A DNA stretch of 64,000 nucleotides from NCBI GenBank assembly GCA_934307695.1, contig CAKRCS010000008.1, forward strand, positions 19,495-83,494, in the 5' to 3' direction. Made by a program: the position numbers and the translations under genes. Within the stretch, counting starts at the first letter, position 1. Every line of letters starts with the position of its first letter. Under the pieces are notes generated by a model. It saw only the letters and a list, made by a program, of their open reading frames with translations, made no database searches and was not told where the DNA came from. Of this stretch, positions 35,552-43,121 are shown in pieces. This DNA comes from an uncultured Agathobacter sp. Its GTDB lineage: Bacteria; Bacillota; Clostridia; Lachnospirales; Lachnospiraceae.

Positions 35552-37642
35552 ATGCCGCAAATTCATTTGCTGAGTCAGGAAACGATTGATAAGATCGCGG
35601 CGGGAGAGGTGATCGAGCGTCCTTCCTCCGTCGTGAAGGAACTGGTGGAAAATGCGATCGACGCGCAGGCAACTGCAATAACGGTCGAGATCAAGGAGGG
35701 TGGAACCTCGCTGATCCGCATCACGGATAACGGGTGCGGAATCCCAGCAGATCAAGTGAAGATCGCTTTTTTGCGTCACTCTACCAGTAAGATAAGCAGT
35801 GCGCTTGACCTGATGAATGTGTCATCCCTGGGCTTCCGAGGTGAGGCATTATCGAGTATTTCCGCAGTATCCCGCGTGGAGCTTATCACAAAGACTGCCA
35901 ACGAGCTGTGCGGAGTCCGGTATCAGATCGAAGGCTCCAAGGAGATCGGGCTGGAGGAGATCGGTGCGCCGGACGGAACGACGTTTCTGGTGAAGGATCT
36001 GTTTTACAATACGCCGGCGCGGAAGAAGTTCTTAAAGACACCGCAGACGGAAGCTGCGTACATCAGTGATGTGGTGGAGCATCTGGCTCTTTCCCACCCG
36101 GACATCACATTTAAGTTCATCAACAATAACCAGACGAAGCTTCACACCTCTGGAAACGGCAACCGAAAGGATCTGATCTATCACATTTTCGGGCGTGAGA
36201 TTGCGTCTGCGCTGCTTGAGGTGGACTACGAATGCGAGTTTTTCCATGTGAGCGGCTATATCGGAAAGCCGGTCATAACGCGCGGCAACCGCAACTATGA
36301 GAATTATTTTATCAATGGAAGATATATCAAAAGCTCGCTGCTTTCCAAGGCGATCGAGGAGGGGTACAAGAATTTTCTGATGCAGCATCAGTACCCGTTT
36401 ACTGTGCTGTATTTTACGTTTGACCAGTCAACGCTCGATGTCAATGTACATCCGAGCAAGATGGAGCTGCGCTTTGACCACAATCAGGAGATATACAAGC
36501 AGTTGTATGATGTGATCTATGGAGCGCTGGCGCACCGCAACCTGATCCCGGATGTTCCGGTGGAGGAGCAGAAGGAGAAACGGGAGGAGCGTGTATACAA
36601 GGATCCAATCCCGGAACCGTTTGAAAAGCGGCGCATTCAGGAAATCCGGAATGCAATCACAAAAGACAGCCCGTATGAGCTGCGCTATCCGGAGCGGTTT
36701 CATCAGCAGCCGAAGCCGCAGAACGTGCAGACCGGACAAACGGGGCAGCAGATAAAGCATCCGGGTGTCATCAATATCACGCACGGTGCACACCTTGTCC
36801 GCGAGGACAGTTTTACATCCGGGCTTATGCCGCAGACACAGGAAAATGCTGTGGAACAAGCACAGGCTCCGCAAAGCCAAGAGTATGCAGCGGCAGAACA
36901 GATACCGATTCCGCAAGGGCAGGAGCATACAGGACAGCAAACGTCCATCCCGGCACAGGGAAGCGGACAGCAGGCGGCGCAAAAAGAGCCGGAAGCTGTG
37001 CAGGAGCAGTACGAGGAGATCACACTTTCCTCCATCAGCCCGGACTTCATGACGCAGGCGGCGAAGAAGGAGCACCGGATCATCGGTCAGCTCTTTGACA
37101 CCTACTGGCTGATCGAATATGATGAGAAGCTGTACATTATCGACCAGCACGCGGCGCATGAGAAGGTGCTCTATGAGCGCACGATGGCAAGGCTTCGGGA
37201 GAAGGATTACACCTCCCAGATATTAAGCCCGCCGCTGATCCTCTCGCTGGATGCCAAAGAGCAGGAAGCACTTGAGCGTTTCCGCGAGCCGATCGAGAAG
37301 TTAGGCTACGAGGTGGAGCACTTCGGCGGAAAAGAATATATGATCAATGCGATTCCGGGCAATCTGTTTAATCTGGATATGAAGGATCTGTTTATCGAGA
37401 TGCTCGACGACTTTTCCAATATGTCCGGAAGGGAGACCCCGGAGCTGATCTTAGAGAAGGTTGCTTCCATGTCCTGCAAGGCCGCGGTCAAGGGAAACAA
37501 CCGGCTGTCCATGCCGGAGATACAGAGTCTGATCGATGAGCTTTTGACGCTGGACAACCCGTACAACTGCCCGCACGGCAGACCAACGATTATTTCCATG
37601 ACCAAATATGAGCTGGAAAAGAAATTTAAGAGGATTATCTGA
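35552..37642 (+). CDS. mutL: DNA mismatch repair endonuclease MutL
   Basis: A GHKL ATPase that couples MutS to strand removal. ATG 35552 (GAGG upstream) gives MPQIHLLSQETIDKIAAGEV and 696 residues; an ATG at 35513 would add an atypical extension. ATPase motifs are KELVENAIDA (E30, N34), DNGCGI and GFRGEALSSI. A Gln/Pro-rich linker covers about 385-490. The C-terminal endonuclease metal motif DQHAAHEKVLYE begins at D531 and CPHGRP lies near the end, so this is a nicking MutL. The stop overlaps the miaA start (TGATG). Confidence 0.97.
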   Translation: MPQIHLLSQETIDKIAAGEVIERPSSVVKELVENAIDAQATAITVEIKEGGTSLIRITDNGCGIPADQVKIAFLRHSTSKISSALDLMNVSSLGFRGEALSSISAVSRVELITKTANELCGVRYQIEGSKEIGLEEIGAPDGTTFLVKDLFYNTPARKKFLKTPQTEAAYISDVVEHLALSHPDITFKFINNNQTKLHTSGNGNRKDLIYHIFGREIASALLEVDYECEFFHVSGYIGKPVITRGNRNYENYFINGRYIKSSLLSKAIEEGYKNFLMQHQYPFTVLYFTFDQSTLDVNVHPSKMELRFDHNQEIYKQLYDVIYGALAHRNLIPDVPVEEQKEKREERVYKDPIPEPFEKRRIQEIRNAITKDSPYELRYPERFHQQPKPQNVQTGQTGQQIKHPGVINITHGAHLVREDSFTSGLMPQTQENAVEQAQAPQSQEYAAAEQIPIPQGQEHTGQQTSIPAQGSGQQAAQKEPEAVQEQYEEITLSSISPDFMTQAAKKEHRIIGQLFDTYWLIEYDEKLYIIDQHAAHEKVLYERTMARLREKDYTSQILSPPLILSLDAKEQEALERFREPIEKLGYEVEHFGGKEYMINAIPGNLFNLDMKDLFIEMLDDFSNMSGRETPELILEKVASMSCKAAVKGNNRLSMPEIQSLIDELLTLDNPYNCPHGRPTIISMTKYELEKKFKRII

Positions 37643-38595
37643 TGCAGAAGAAACCGATGGTCATATTGACCGGACCGACGGCGGTTGGAAAGACGGCACT
37701 GTCGATCGCACTTGCCAAAAGAATCAACGGCGCTATCATATCGGCAGATTCCATGCAGGTATATAAGTACATGGATATCGGCTCCGCAAAGATAATGCCG
37801 CAGGAGATGGACGGAGTGCGGCATTATCTGGTCGATGTGCTGCGGCCGGAGGAAGAATTCCACATTGTGCGCTTTAAGGAGATGGCGAAGGCGGCACTAG
37901 CGGAAATATATGCAAACGGGCAGATCCCGGTCATCGTCGGGGGAACCGGATTTTACATTCAGGCGCTTTTGTATGATATTGATTTTGATGATCAGGAAGC
38001 GGACGAGGCATTCCGGAGTAAAATGCAGCACTTTGCAGACGAAAATGGTGCCGAGGCACTGCATGAAAAGCTAAGGGAGATTGATCCGGACTCCTACGAA
38101 GCCATTCACGCCAACAATGTAAAGCGTGTGATAAGGGCGCTGGAGTATTTCCACCTGACCGGACAGCCGATTTCGGCGCACAATGAGGCGGAACGGCAGA
38201 AGGAATCACCGTACAATTTTGCATATTTTGTGTTAAATGATGACCGGGATAAGCTGTATGCGCGCATCGAGGCACGCATTGACCAGATGTTACAGCAGGG
38301 GCTTGTGGAGGAAGTCATGCGGCTTAAGGAGATGGGCTATCACCGGGAGATGGTCTCCATGCAGGGGCTTGGCTACAAGGAGATCCTTGATTACCTTGAC
38401 GGAAAGACCACGCTTGACGAGGCAGTTTACATCCTAAAGCGCGACACCAGACATTTTGCGAAGCGCCAGCTTACCTGGTTTAAGCGGGAGCGCGATGTGT
38501 GCTGGATCGATAAGCCGTCATATCACGATAACGAGACAGAAATACTGGATGCAATGCTTGCCATTTTGCGCGAAAAACAGATCATTGCAGACTAG
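37642..38595 (+). CDS. miaA: tRNA dimethylallyltransferase
   Basis: Transfers a dimethylallyl group to N6 of adenosine 37 in tRNAs reading codons that start with U. The P-loop LTGPTAVGKTAL is at residues 8-19, followed by ISADSMQVYKYMDIGSAK, VGGTGFYIQALLYDI and the C-terminal FAKRQLTWFKRE. Length is 317 residues. Its ATG overlaps the mutL stop, so the two are translationally coupled, the usual mutS-mutL-miaA order. Confidence 0.97.
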   Translation: MQKKPMVILTGPTAVGKTALSIALAKRINGAIISADSMQVYKYMDIGSAKIMPQEMDGVRHYLVDVLRPEEEFHIVRFKEMAKAALAEIYANGQIPVIVGGTGFYIQALLYDIDFDDQEADEAFRSKMQHFADENGAEALHEKLREIDPDSYEAIHANNVKRVIRALEYFHLTGQPISAHNEAERQKESPYNFAYFVLNDDRDKLYARIEARIDQMLQQGLVEEVMRLKEMGYHREMVSMQGLGYKEILDYLDGKTTLDEAVYILKRDTRHFAKRQLTWFKRERDVCWIDKPSYHDNETEILDAMLAILREKQIIAD

Positions 38596-38614
38596 AAGAA
38601 ACGAAGGAGCATAT

Positions 38615-39904
38615 ATGAATCAGTTATTAGAGGAACAATACAAAAAGCTTGGAATCTCGCCGGAGGTATTACAGTTTGGCACTTCCATCGAGAAGGACTT
38701 AAAGGAACGCTTTGACCGGATCGATGCGGTTGCGGAATTTAACCAGATGAAGGTCATTGCCGCAATGCAAAAAAACAAAGTAAGTGCGGAGTGCTTTAAT
38801 AGTTCCAGTGGATATGGATATAATGATATAGGAAGAGATACATTGGAACAGGTATATGCAGATCTGTTCTGTGGGGAGGACGCGCTTGTGCGCCCGCAGA
38901 TCACCTGTGGAACACATGCGCTCGCACTTGCGCTGATGTCCAATTTAAGACCGAAAGATGAGCTGCTTTCGCCTGTCGGCAAGCCGTATGACACACTTGA
39001 GGAAGTGATCGGGATCCGCCCGTCCAAGGGCTCGCTGGCGGAATACGGCGTGACGTATTCTCAGGTGGATCTTCTGCCGGATGGCGCGTTTGATTATGAA
39101 AATATCCGTAAGGCGATCAACGAGCGCACGCGCCTTGTGACGATCCAAAGATCCAAGGGCTACCAGACCAGACCAACCCTGTCCGTCGACCGGATCGGGG
39201 AGCTGATCGCATTCATCAAAGGAATCAAACCGGATGTGATCTGCATGGTCGATAACTGCTACGGAGAATTTGTGGAGGAGAAGGAGCCGCTTGAGGTCGG
39301 CGCGGATATGATCGTCGGCTCACTCATCAAGAATCCGGGCGGCGGACTTGCACCGATCGGCGGCTATATCGTCGGCAAGAAGGAGTGCGTGGAGAATGCG
39401 GCCTACCGCCTGACCTCACCGGGACTCGGAAAAGAGGTAGGCGCGTCCCTCGGCGTGATTCAGTCGTTCTATCAGGGCTTGTTTCTGGCACCAACCGTCG
39501 TAAGCGGTGCGTTAAAGGGCGCAATCTTTGCGGCAAATATCTATGAGAAGCTCGGCTATGACGTGATTCCGGATGGAACCGAGAGCCGCCACGACATCAT
39601 CCAGGCGGTCACCTTCCACAACCGGGATGCGATGATCGCCTTCTGTGAGGGCATTCAGGCGGCTGCTCCGGTTGACAGCTATGTGACACCGGAACCGTGG
39701 GCGATGCCGGGATATGACAGCGATGTCATCATGGCTGCAGGCGCTTTCGTGCAGGGATCTTCCATCGAGCTGTCCGCGGACGGTCCGGTGAAGGAGCCGT
39801 ATGCCGTGTACTTCCAGGGAGGACTTACCTGGTACCACGCGAAGCTCGGCATTTTGTCGTCCTTACAAAAACTTTATGAACGCAATCTTGTTAAGCTGGA
39901 CTAA
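38615..39904 (+). CDS. PLP-dependent methionine gamma-lyase / aluminium-resistance family protein (YnbB type)
   Basis: A 429-residue fold-type I PLP enzyme of the COG4100 family, distantly related to cystathionine lyases. I use ATG 38615 with AAGGAG upstream; the frame stays open back into miaA but without a ribosome site. The PLP lysine is in GSLIKNPGGGLAPIGGYI, and VDNCYGEFVEEKEP supplies the cofactor aspartate. The reaction in vivo is not established. It lies between miaA and radC in the same direction; linkage to miaA is conserved in many Clostridia. Confidence 0.88.
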   Translation: MNQLLEEQYKKLGISPEVLQFGTSIEKDLKERFDRIDAVAEFNQMKVIAAMQKNKVSAECFNSSSGYGYNDIGRDTLEQVYADLFCGEDALVRPQITCGTHALALALMSNLRPKDELLSPVGKPYDTLEEVIGIRPSKGSLAEYGVTYSQVDLLPDGAFDYENIRKAINERTRLVTIQRSKGYQTRPTLSVDRIGELIAFIKGIKPDVICMVDNCYGEFVEEKEPLEVGADMIVGSLIKNPGGGLAPIGGYIVGKKECVENAAYRLTSPGLGKEVGASLGVIQSFYQGLFLAPTVVSGALKGAIFAANIYEKLGYDVIPDGTESRHDIIQAVTFHNRDAMIAFCEGIQAAAPVDSYVTPEPWAMPGYDSDVIMAAGAFVQGSSIELSADGPVKEPYAVYFQGGLTWYHAKLGILSSLQKLYERNLVKLD

Positions 39905-39972
39905 TTGTGATAAGATAACTTGATATTATATGATGTCTGTTTGTGCTTTTGGGAGAGAGTAGAAAGGAAAAC

Positions 39973-40659
39973 ATGGATAGACATGTAATTGTAAAAGAGC
40001 TTCCGGAGTCAGAACGCCCATATGAGAAATTTGTAAAATATGGTGCGGGTGTGCTCTCGGACGCAGAGCTTTTGGCGATCATCATCAAGAGCGGCACCAG
40101 GAATAAGACGGCGCTTGAGCTGTCGCGGGAGCTGCTGTGCCAGAGGCATAGGAACCTGCTCAACCTCTATGAAATGTCCATGGAGGAGATGATGCGCACT
40201 AACGGCATCGGCAGGGTAAAGGCGATCCAGCTGAAGGCGGTCGCGGAGCTTTCTATGCGCATTGCAAGGACACAGCGCGGCTATCAGCTAAGGCTTGACT
40301 GTGCAGGCTCTGTCGCGGATTACTATATGGAGCAGATACGCCATGAGAAGCAGGAGGTTCTGATGTGTGCGTACTTCGACGCGAAGGCGAACTTTCTCGG
40401 AGATGCGAGGCTTTCGGTCGGGAGCACCAGCTATGCGTATTTTTCACCGAGGGAGGTGCTTCGGGGCGCACTCGAAAAGAATGCATCGGCGCTGATCCTT
40501 CTCCACAATCATCCGAGCGGAGATCCGTCTCCGAGCAAGGATGATATGCGGGTGACGGAGCGTATGCGGGAATGCGCGGCATTGTTTGACATCTGCCTTG
40601 CAGATCACATCATCATCGGTGACAACCAGTATTTTAGTTTTAAAGAACAAAGCATATAA
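39973..40659 (+). CDS. radC: RadC/UPF0758 family JAB-domain protein
   Basis: A 228-residue protein with an N-terminal helix-hairpin-helix region (ELLAIIIKSGTRNKTALEL, TNGIGRVKAIQLKA) and a C-terminal JAB/MPN metalloprotease-like domain whose zinc motif HNHPSGDPSPSKDD is intact. Despite the name, a DNA-repair role is not supported in the family and the substrate is unknown. I use ATG 39973 after GAAAGGA; the frame extends 30 bases upstream. It lies 21 bases before mreB, a common arrangement. Confidence 0.93.
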   Translation: MDRHVIVKELPESERPYEKFVKYGAGVLSDAELLAIIIKSGTRNKTALELSRELLCQRHRNLLNLYEMSMEEMMRTNGIGRVKAIQLKAVAELSMRIARTQRGYQLRLDCAGSVADYYMEQIRHEKQEVLMCAYFDAKANFLGDARLSVGSTSYAYFSPREVLRGALEKNASALILLHNHPSGDPSPSKDDMRVTERMRECAALFDICLADHIIIGDNQYFSFKEQSI

Positions 40660-40680
40660 CAAAAGGAAGAGGTAAACGCA

Positions 40681-41697
40681 ATGAACAACAATGTATATGG
40701 TATAGATCTCGGAACGAGCAATTTAAAGGTCTTTTCCAAGTCCAACGGCAAGATCTTTATGGAAAAAAATACCATTGCCATTCGTGGAAAGGATGAGATT
40801 TTTGCTTACGGTGATAAGGCATATGCAATGTATGAGAAGGCACCGGAATCCATTCAGGTCGTGTTCCCGGTTACAACCGGAGTGATCGCTGAGTTTCATG
40901 ATATGGAGGAGTTCATTTACGAATTTTTGGATGACAAGACCAAGGGCAAGGTCAAAAACGCAGAGTTTGTCGTTGCGGTTCCAACCGACATCACGGATGT
41001 GGAGAAGCGTGCGTTTTATGAGCTTTTTACAGGGAAGCGCTTTCATGCAAAGAGCGTCTTACTGTGCGAGAAGCCGATCGCGGATGCCGTCGGACTTGGA
41101 ATTGATGTCAATGAGCCGACCGGTGTCATGATCGTCAATATGGGCGGGGATACCACAGAAATCTCCGTGATCTCCTTAGGAGGGCTGGTTCTCAGCGATC
41201 TGCTCCACTTTGGAGGCAATCGTCTCGACGAGTCCATCATCAGCTATATCCGCAAGGAGTTCAACCTCATCATTGGACAGAAGACAGCAATGCAGTTAAA
41301 GGAACGCATCGGTTCCGGACTTCCGGGCAGAACCGAGACGATGGTTGTTGTCGGACGCGATGTGGTCAGCGGACTCCCAATCGAAATGGAAATCTCGGCT
41401 GAGGTTGTCTACAACGCGATCAAGGCAAATCTGGAATCAATCTGTTCCTCCATCAAGATGATCCTTGAGAAGACTCCGCCGGAGCTTGCGAAGGATATCA
41501 TCCATTCCGGCATCTATATCACGGGCGGCGGAGCAAAGATCGATAATCTGGATAAGCTGTTTGAGCAGATTTCCAACATCAAGGTAAATGTAAGTGATGC
41601 ACCGGAGGAAAGCTCCGTAAGAGGACTGGTTAAGATTGTTTCTGATCCGAAGTACCGCTATTTACCGTTTACAATCAAGAATAGTCTATTGAAATAG
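40681..41697 (+). CDS. mreB: Rod-shape protein MreB (divergent)
   Basis: An actin-like ATPase that guides lateral wall synthesis with MreC, MreD, RodA and PBP2. The 338 residues show phosphate-1 IDLGTSNLKVF, the connect region VAVPTDITDVEKRAFY and adenosine motif GIYITGGGAKIDNLDKLF. The phosphate-2 loop differs from the usual DIGGGTTE: it reads N153-M-G-G-D157-T-T-E, losing the acidic residue that contacts the nucleotide. Such variants occur in some Clostridia and may have altered ATPase activity. It is the first gene of the shape block. Confidence 0.9.
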   Translation: MNNNVYGIDLGTSNLKVFSKSNGKIFMEKNTIAIRGKDEIFAYGDKAYAMYEKAPESIQVVFPVTTGVIAEFHDMEEFIYEFLDDKTKGKVKNAEFVVAVPTDITDVEKRAFYELFTGKRFHAKSVLLCEKPIADAVGLGIDVNEPTGVMIVNMGGDTTEISVISLGGLVLSDLLHFGGNRLDESIISYIRKEFNLIIGQKTAMQLKERIGSGLPGRTETMVVVGRDVVSGLPIEMEISAEVVYNAIKANLESICSSIKMILEKTPPELAKDIIHSGIYITGGGAKIDNLDKLFEQISNIKVNVSDAPEESSVRGLVKIVSDPKYRYLPFTIKNSLLK

Positions 41698-41705
41698 AGG
41701 GTTTC

Positions 41706-42578
41706 ATGAAGGGTTTTCGTAACAAGAAAAAAGCAATACCAACGAAATATATTCTGCTTAGTCTTACCGTTGTGTGCGTCTTAGCGATTCTTTTGTCCCT
41801 TACCTTAAACATAACCGGAGGACCGCTGAATTCTGTCGCCGGTTATATTTTTGTTCCGATGCAGAGAGGAATCAACAATCTCGGACAGAACATTTCATCG
41901 AAGGCAAACGACTTTCGGACGCTAAGCGAAGTGCTTGCAGAAAATGAAAAGCTAAAGCAGCAGAATGATGAGCTGATGACACAGCTTAACACCATCATGC
42001 TTGAGAGCTATGAGCTGGAGAACTACCGCGAATTGTTTGAACTGGATGAAAAATATCCAAGCTATGAGAAGGTCGCTGCCAATGTTATCGCGAAGGACAG
42101 CGGGAATTGGTTCCACACGTTTACCATCGACCGTGGAACGAACAACGGATTAAAGGTCGGGATGAATGTCATTGCCGGAAGCGGACTTGTCGGGATCATC
42201 ACGGATGTCGGACCGAATTACGCGAAGGTGCGCAGCATTATTGACGATTCGAGCAACGTGAGCGCGATGGTTACAACGACGCAGGACAATTTCAATGTCA
42301 AGGGTGATCTGGAAAAGCTCACAAGCGACGGCGTGATCACATTTTCCGAGCTTCGGGACACTGAGGATAAGGTCAGCATCGGTGATCCGGTGGTGACTTC
42401 CTATGTATCGGATCAGTACCAGCAGGGGATTTTGGTCGGTTACATTGCAAGTATCGAGCCGAATGCCAACAACCTGACAAAGTCCGGCACCATCACACCG
42501 GTTGTCGATTTTGAACACATTCAGGAGGTTCTTGTCATTCTCGACATCAAGAATACAGGAAACACGGACGGCAATTAG
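41706..42578 (+). CDS. mreC: Rod-shape protein MreC
   Basis: A 290-residue single-pass protein that links MreB filaments to PBP2. One membrane helix (about 14-36; YILLSLTVVCVLAILLSLTLNI) is followed by a coiled coil (about 65-100; LAENEKLKQQNDELMTQLNT) and the paired beta-barrel domain (about 120-280; VIAKDSGNWFHTFTIDRG, GLVGIITDVGPNYAKV). It begins 8 bases after mreB and is followed by mreD. Confidence 0.95.
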   Translation: MKGFRNKKKAIPTKYILLSLTVVCVLAILLSLTLNITGGPLNSVAGYIFVPMQRGINNLGQNISSKANDFRTLSEVLAENEKLKQQNDELMTQLNTIMLESYELENYRELFELDEKYPSYEKVAANVIAKDSGNWFHTFTIDRGTNNGLKVGMNVIAGSGLVGIITDVGPNYAKVRSIIDDSSNVSAMVTTTQDNFNVKGDLEKLTSDGVITFSELRDTEDKVSIGDPVVTSYVSDQYQQGILVGYIASIEPNANNLTKSGTITPVVDFEHIQEVLVILDIKNTGNTDGN

Positions 42579-42599
42579 TTCGGTAGGAAAGGAGTTTGC

Positions 42600-43121
42600 A
42601 TGCGCCGGAAAATCGTTTTATTTTTGATCATTACGCTATGCTTTCTGCTGCAATCCACCTTTTTCCAGACATTTTCCTTTGCGGGGATATCCCCGAATCT
42701 GCTCGTTATTGTCGTATCGTCCTTCGGGTTCATGCGGGGGCGGAAAGAGGGAATGTTTGTCGGATTTTTTTGCGGACTGCTTGTAGACATTTTTTTCGGT
42801 TTTTATCTCGGAATCTATGCTTTAATCTATATGTATATCGGGTATGTCAATGGAATATTCCAAAAGCGTTTTTACCCGGATGACATTAAGCTTCCGATGG
42901 CTTTGATCGGGGCGAGTGATCTTTCCTTTAACCTTTTGATCTATCTGTTGCTGTTTTTCCTAAGGGGAAGATTCCAGTTCTGGTATTACCTAAAGAGCAT
43001 CATCCTGCCGGAGTTTATCTACACGATGGTCATAACGATCTTTTTGTATTATCTGCTGTTAAAGATCAATCAGGGACTTGAGACAGTCGAAAAAAGGAGA
43101 GCAAAAAAGTTTGATTTATGA
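42600..43121 (+). CDS. mreD: Rod-shape protein MreD
   Basis: A 173-residue integral membrane protein with five or six hydrophobic segments (IVLFLIITLCFLLQSTFF, MFVGFFCGLLVDIFFGFYLG, YTMVITIFLYYLLL). The G-x-x-x-G-L-x-x-D-type segment FVGFFCGLLVDIFFG is characteristic. It acts in the elongasome with MreC. AAAGGAG precedes the ATG. Its end overlaps the start of mrdA. Confidence 0.92.
   Translation: MRRKIVLFLIITLCFLLQSTFFQTFSFAGISPNLLVIVVSSFGFMRGRKEGMFVGFFCGLLVDIFFGFYLGIYALIYMYIGYVNGIFQKRFYPDDIKLPMALIGASDLSFNLLIYLLLFFLRGRFQFWYYLKSIILPEFIYTMVITIFLYYLLLKINQGLETVEKRRAKKFDL

Noticed and set aside
39905..39932. Promoter TTGTGA - TATATG before radC
   Set aside because: Weak -35 and -10 with a 16-base spacer in an AT-rich stretch; not distinguishable from chance by eye.
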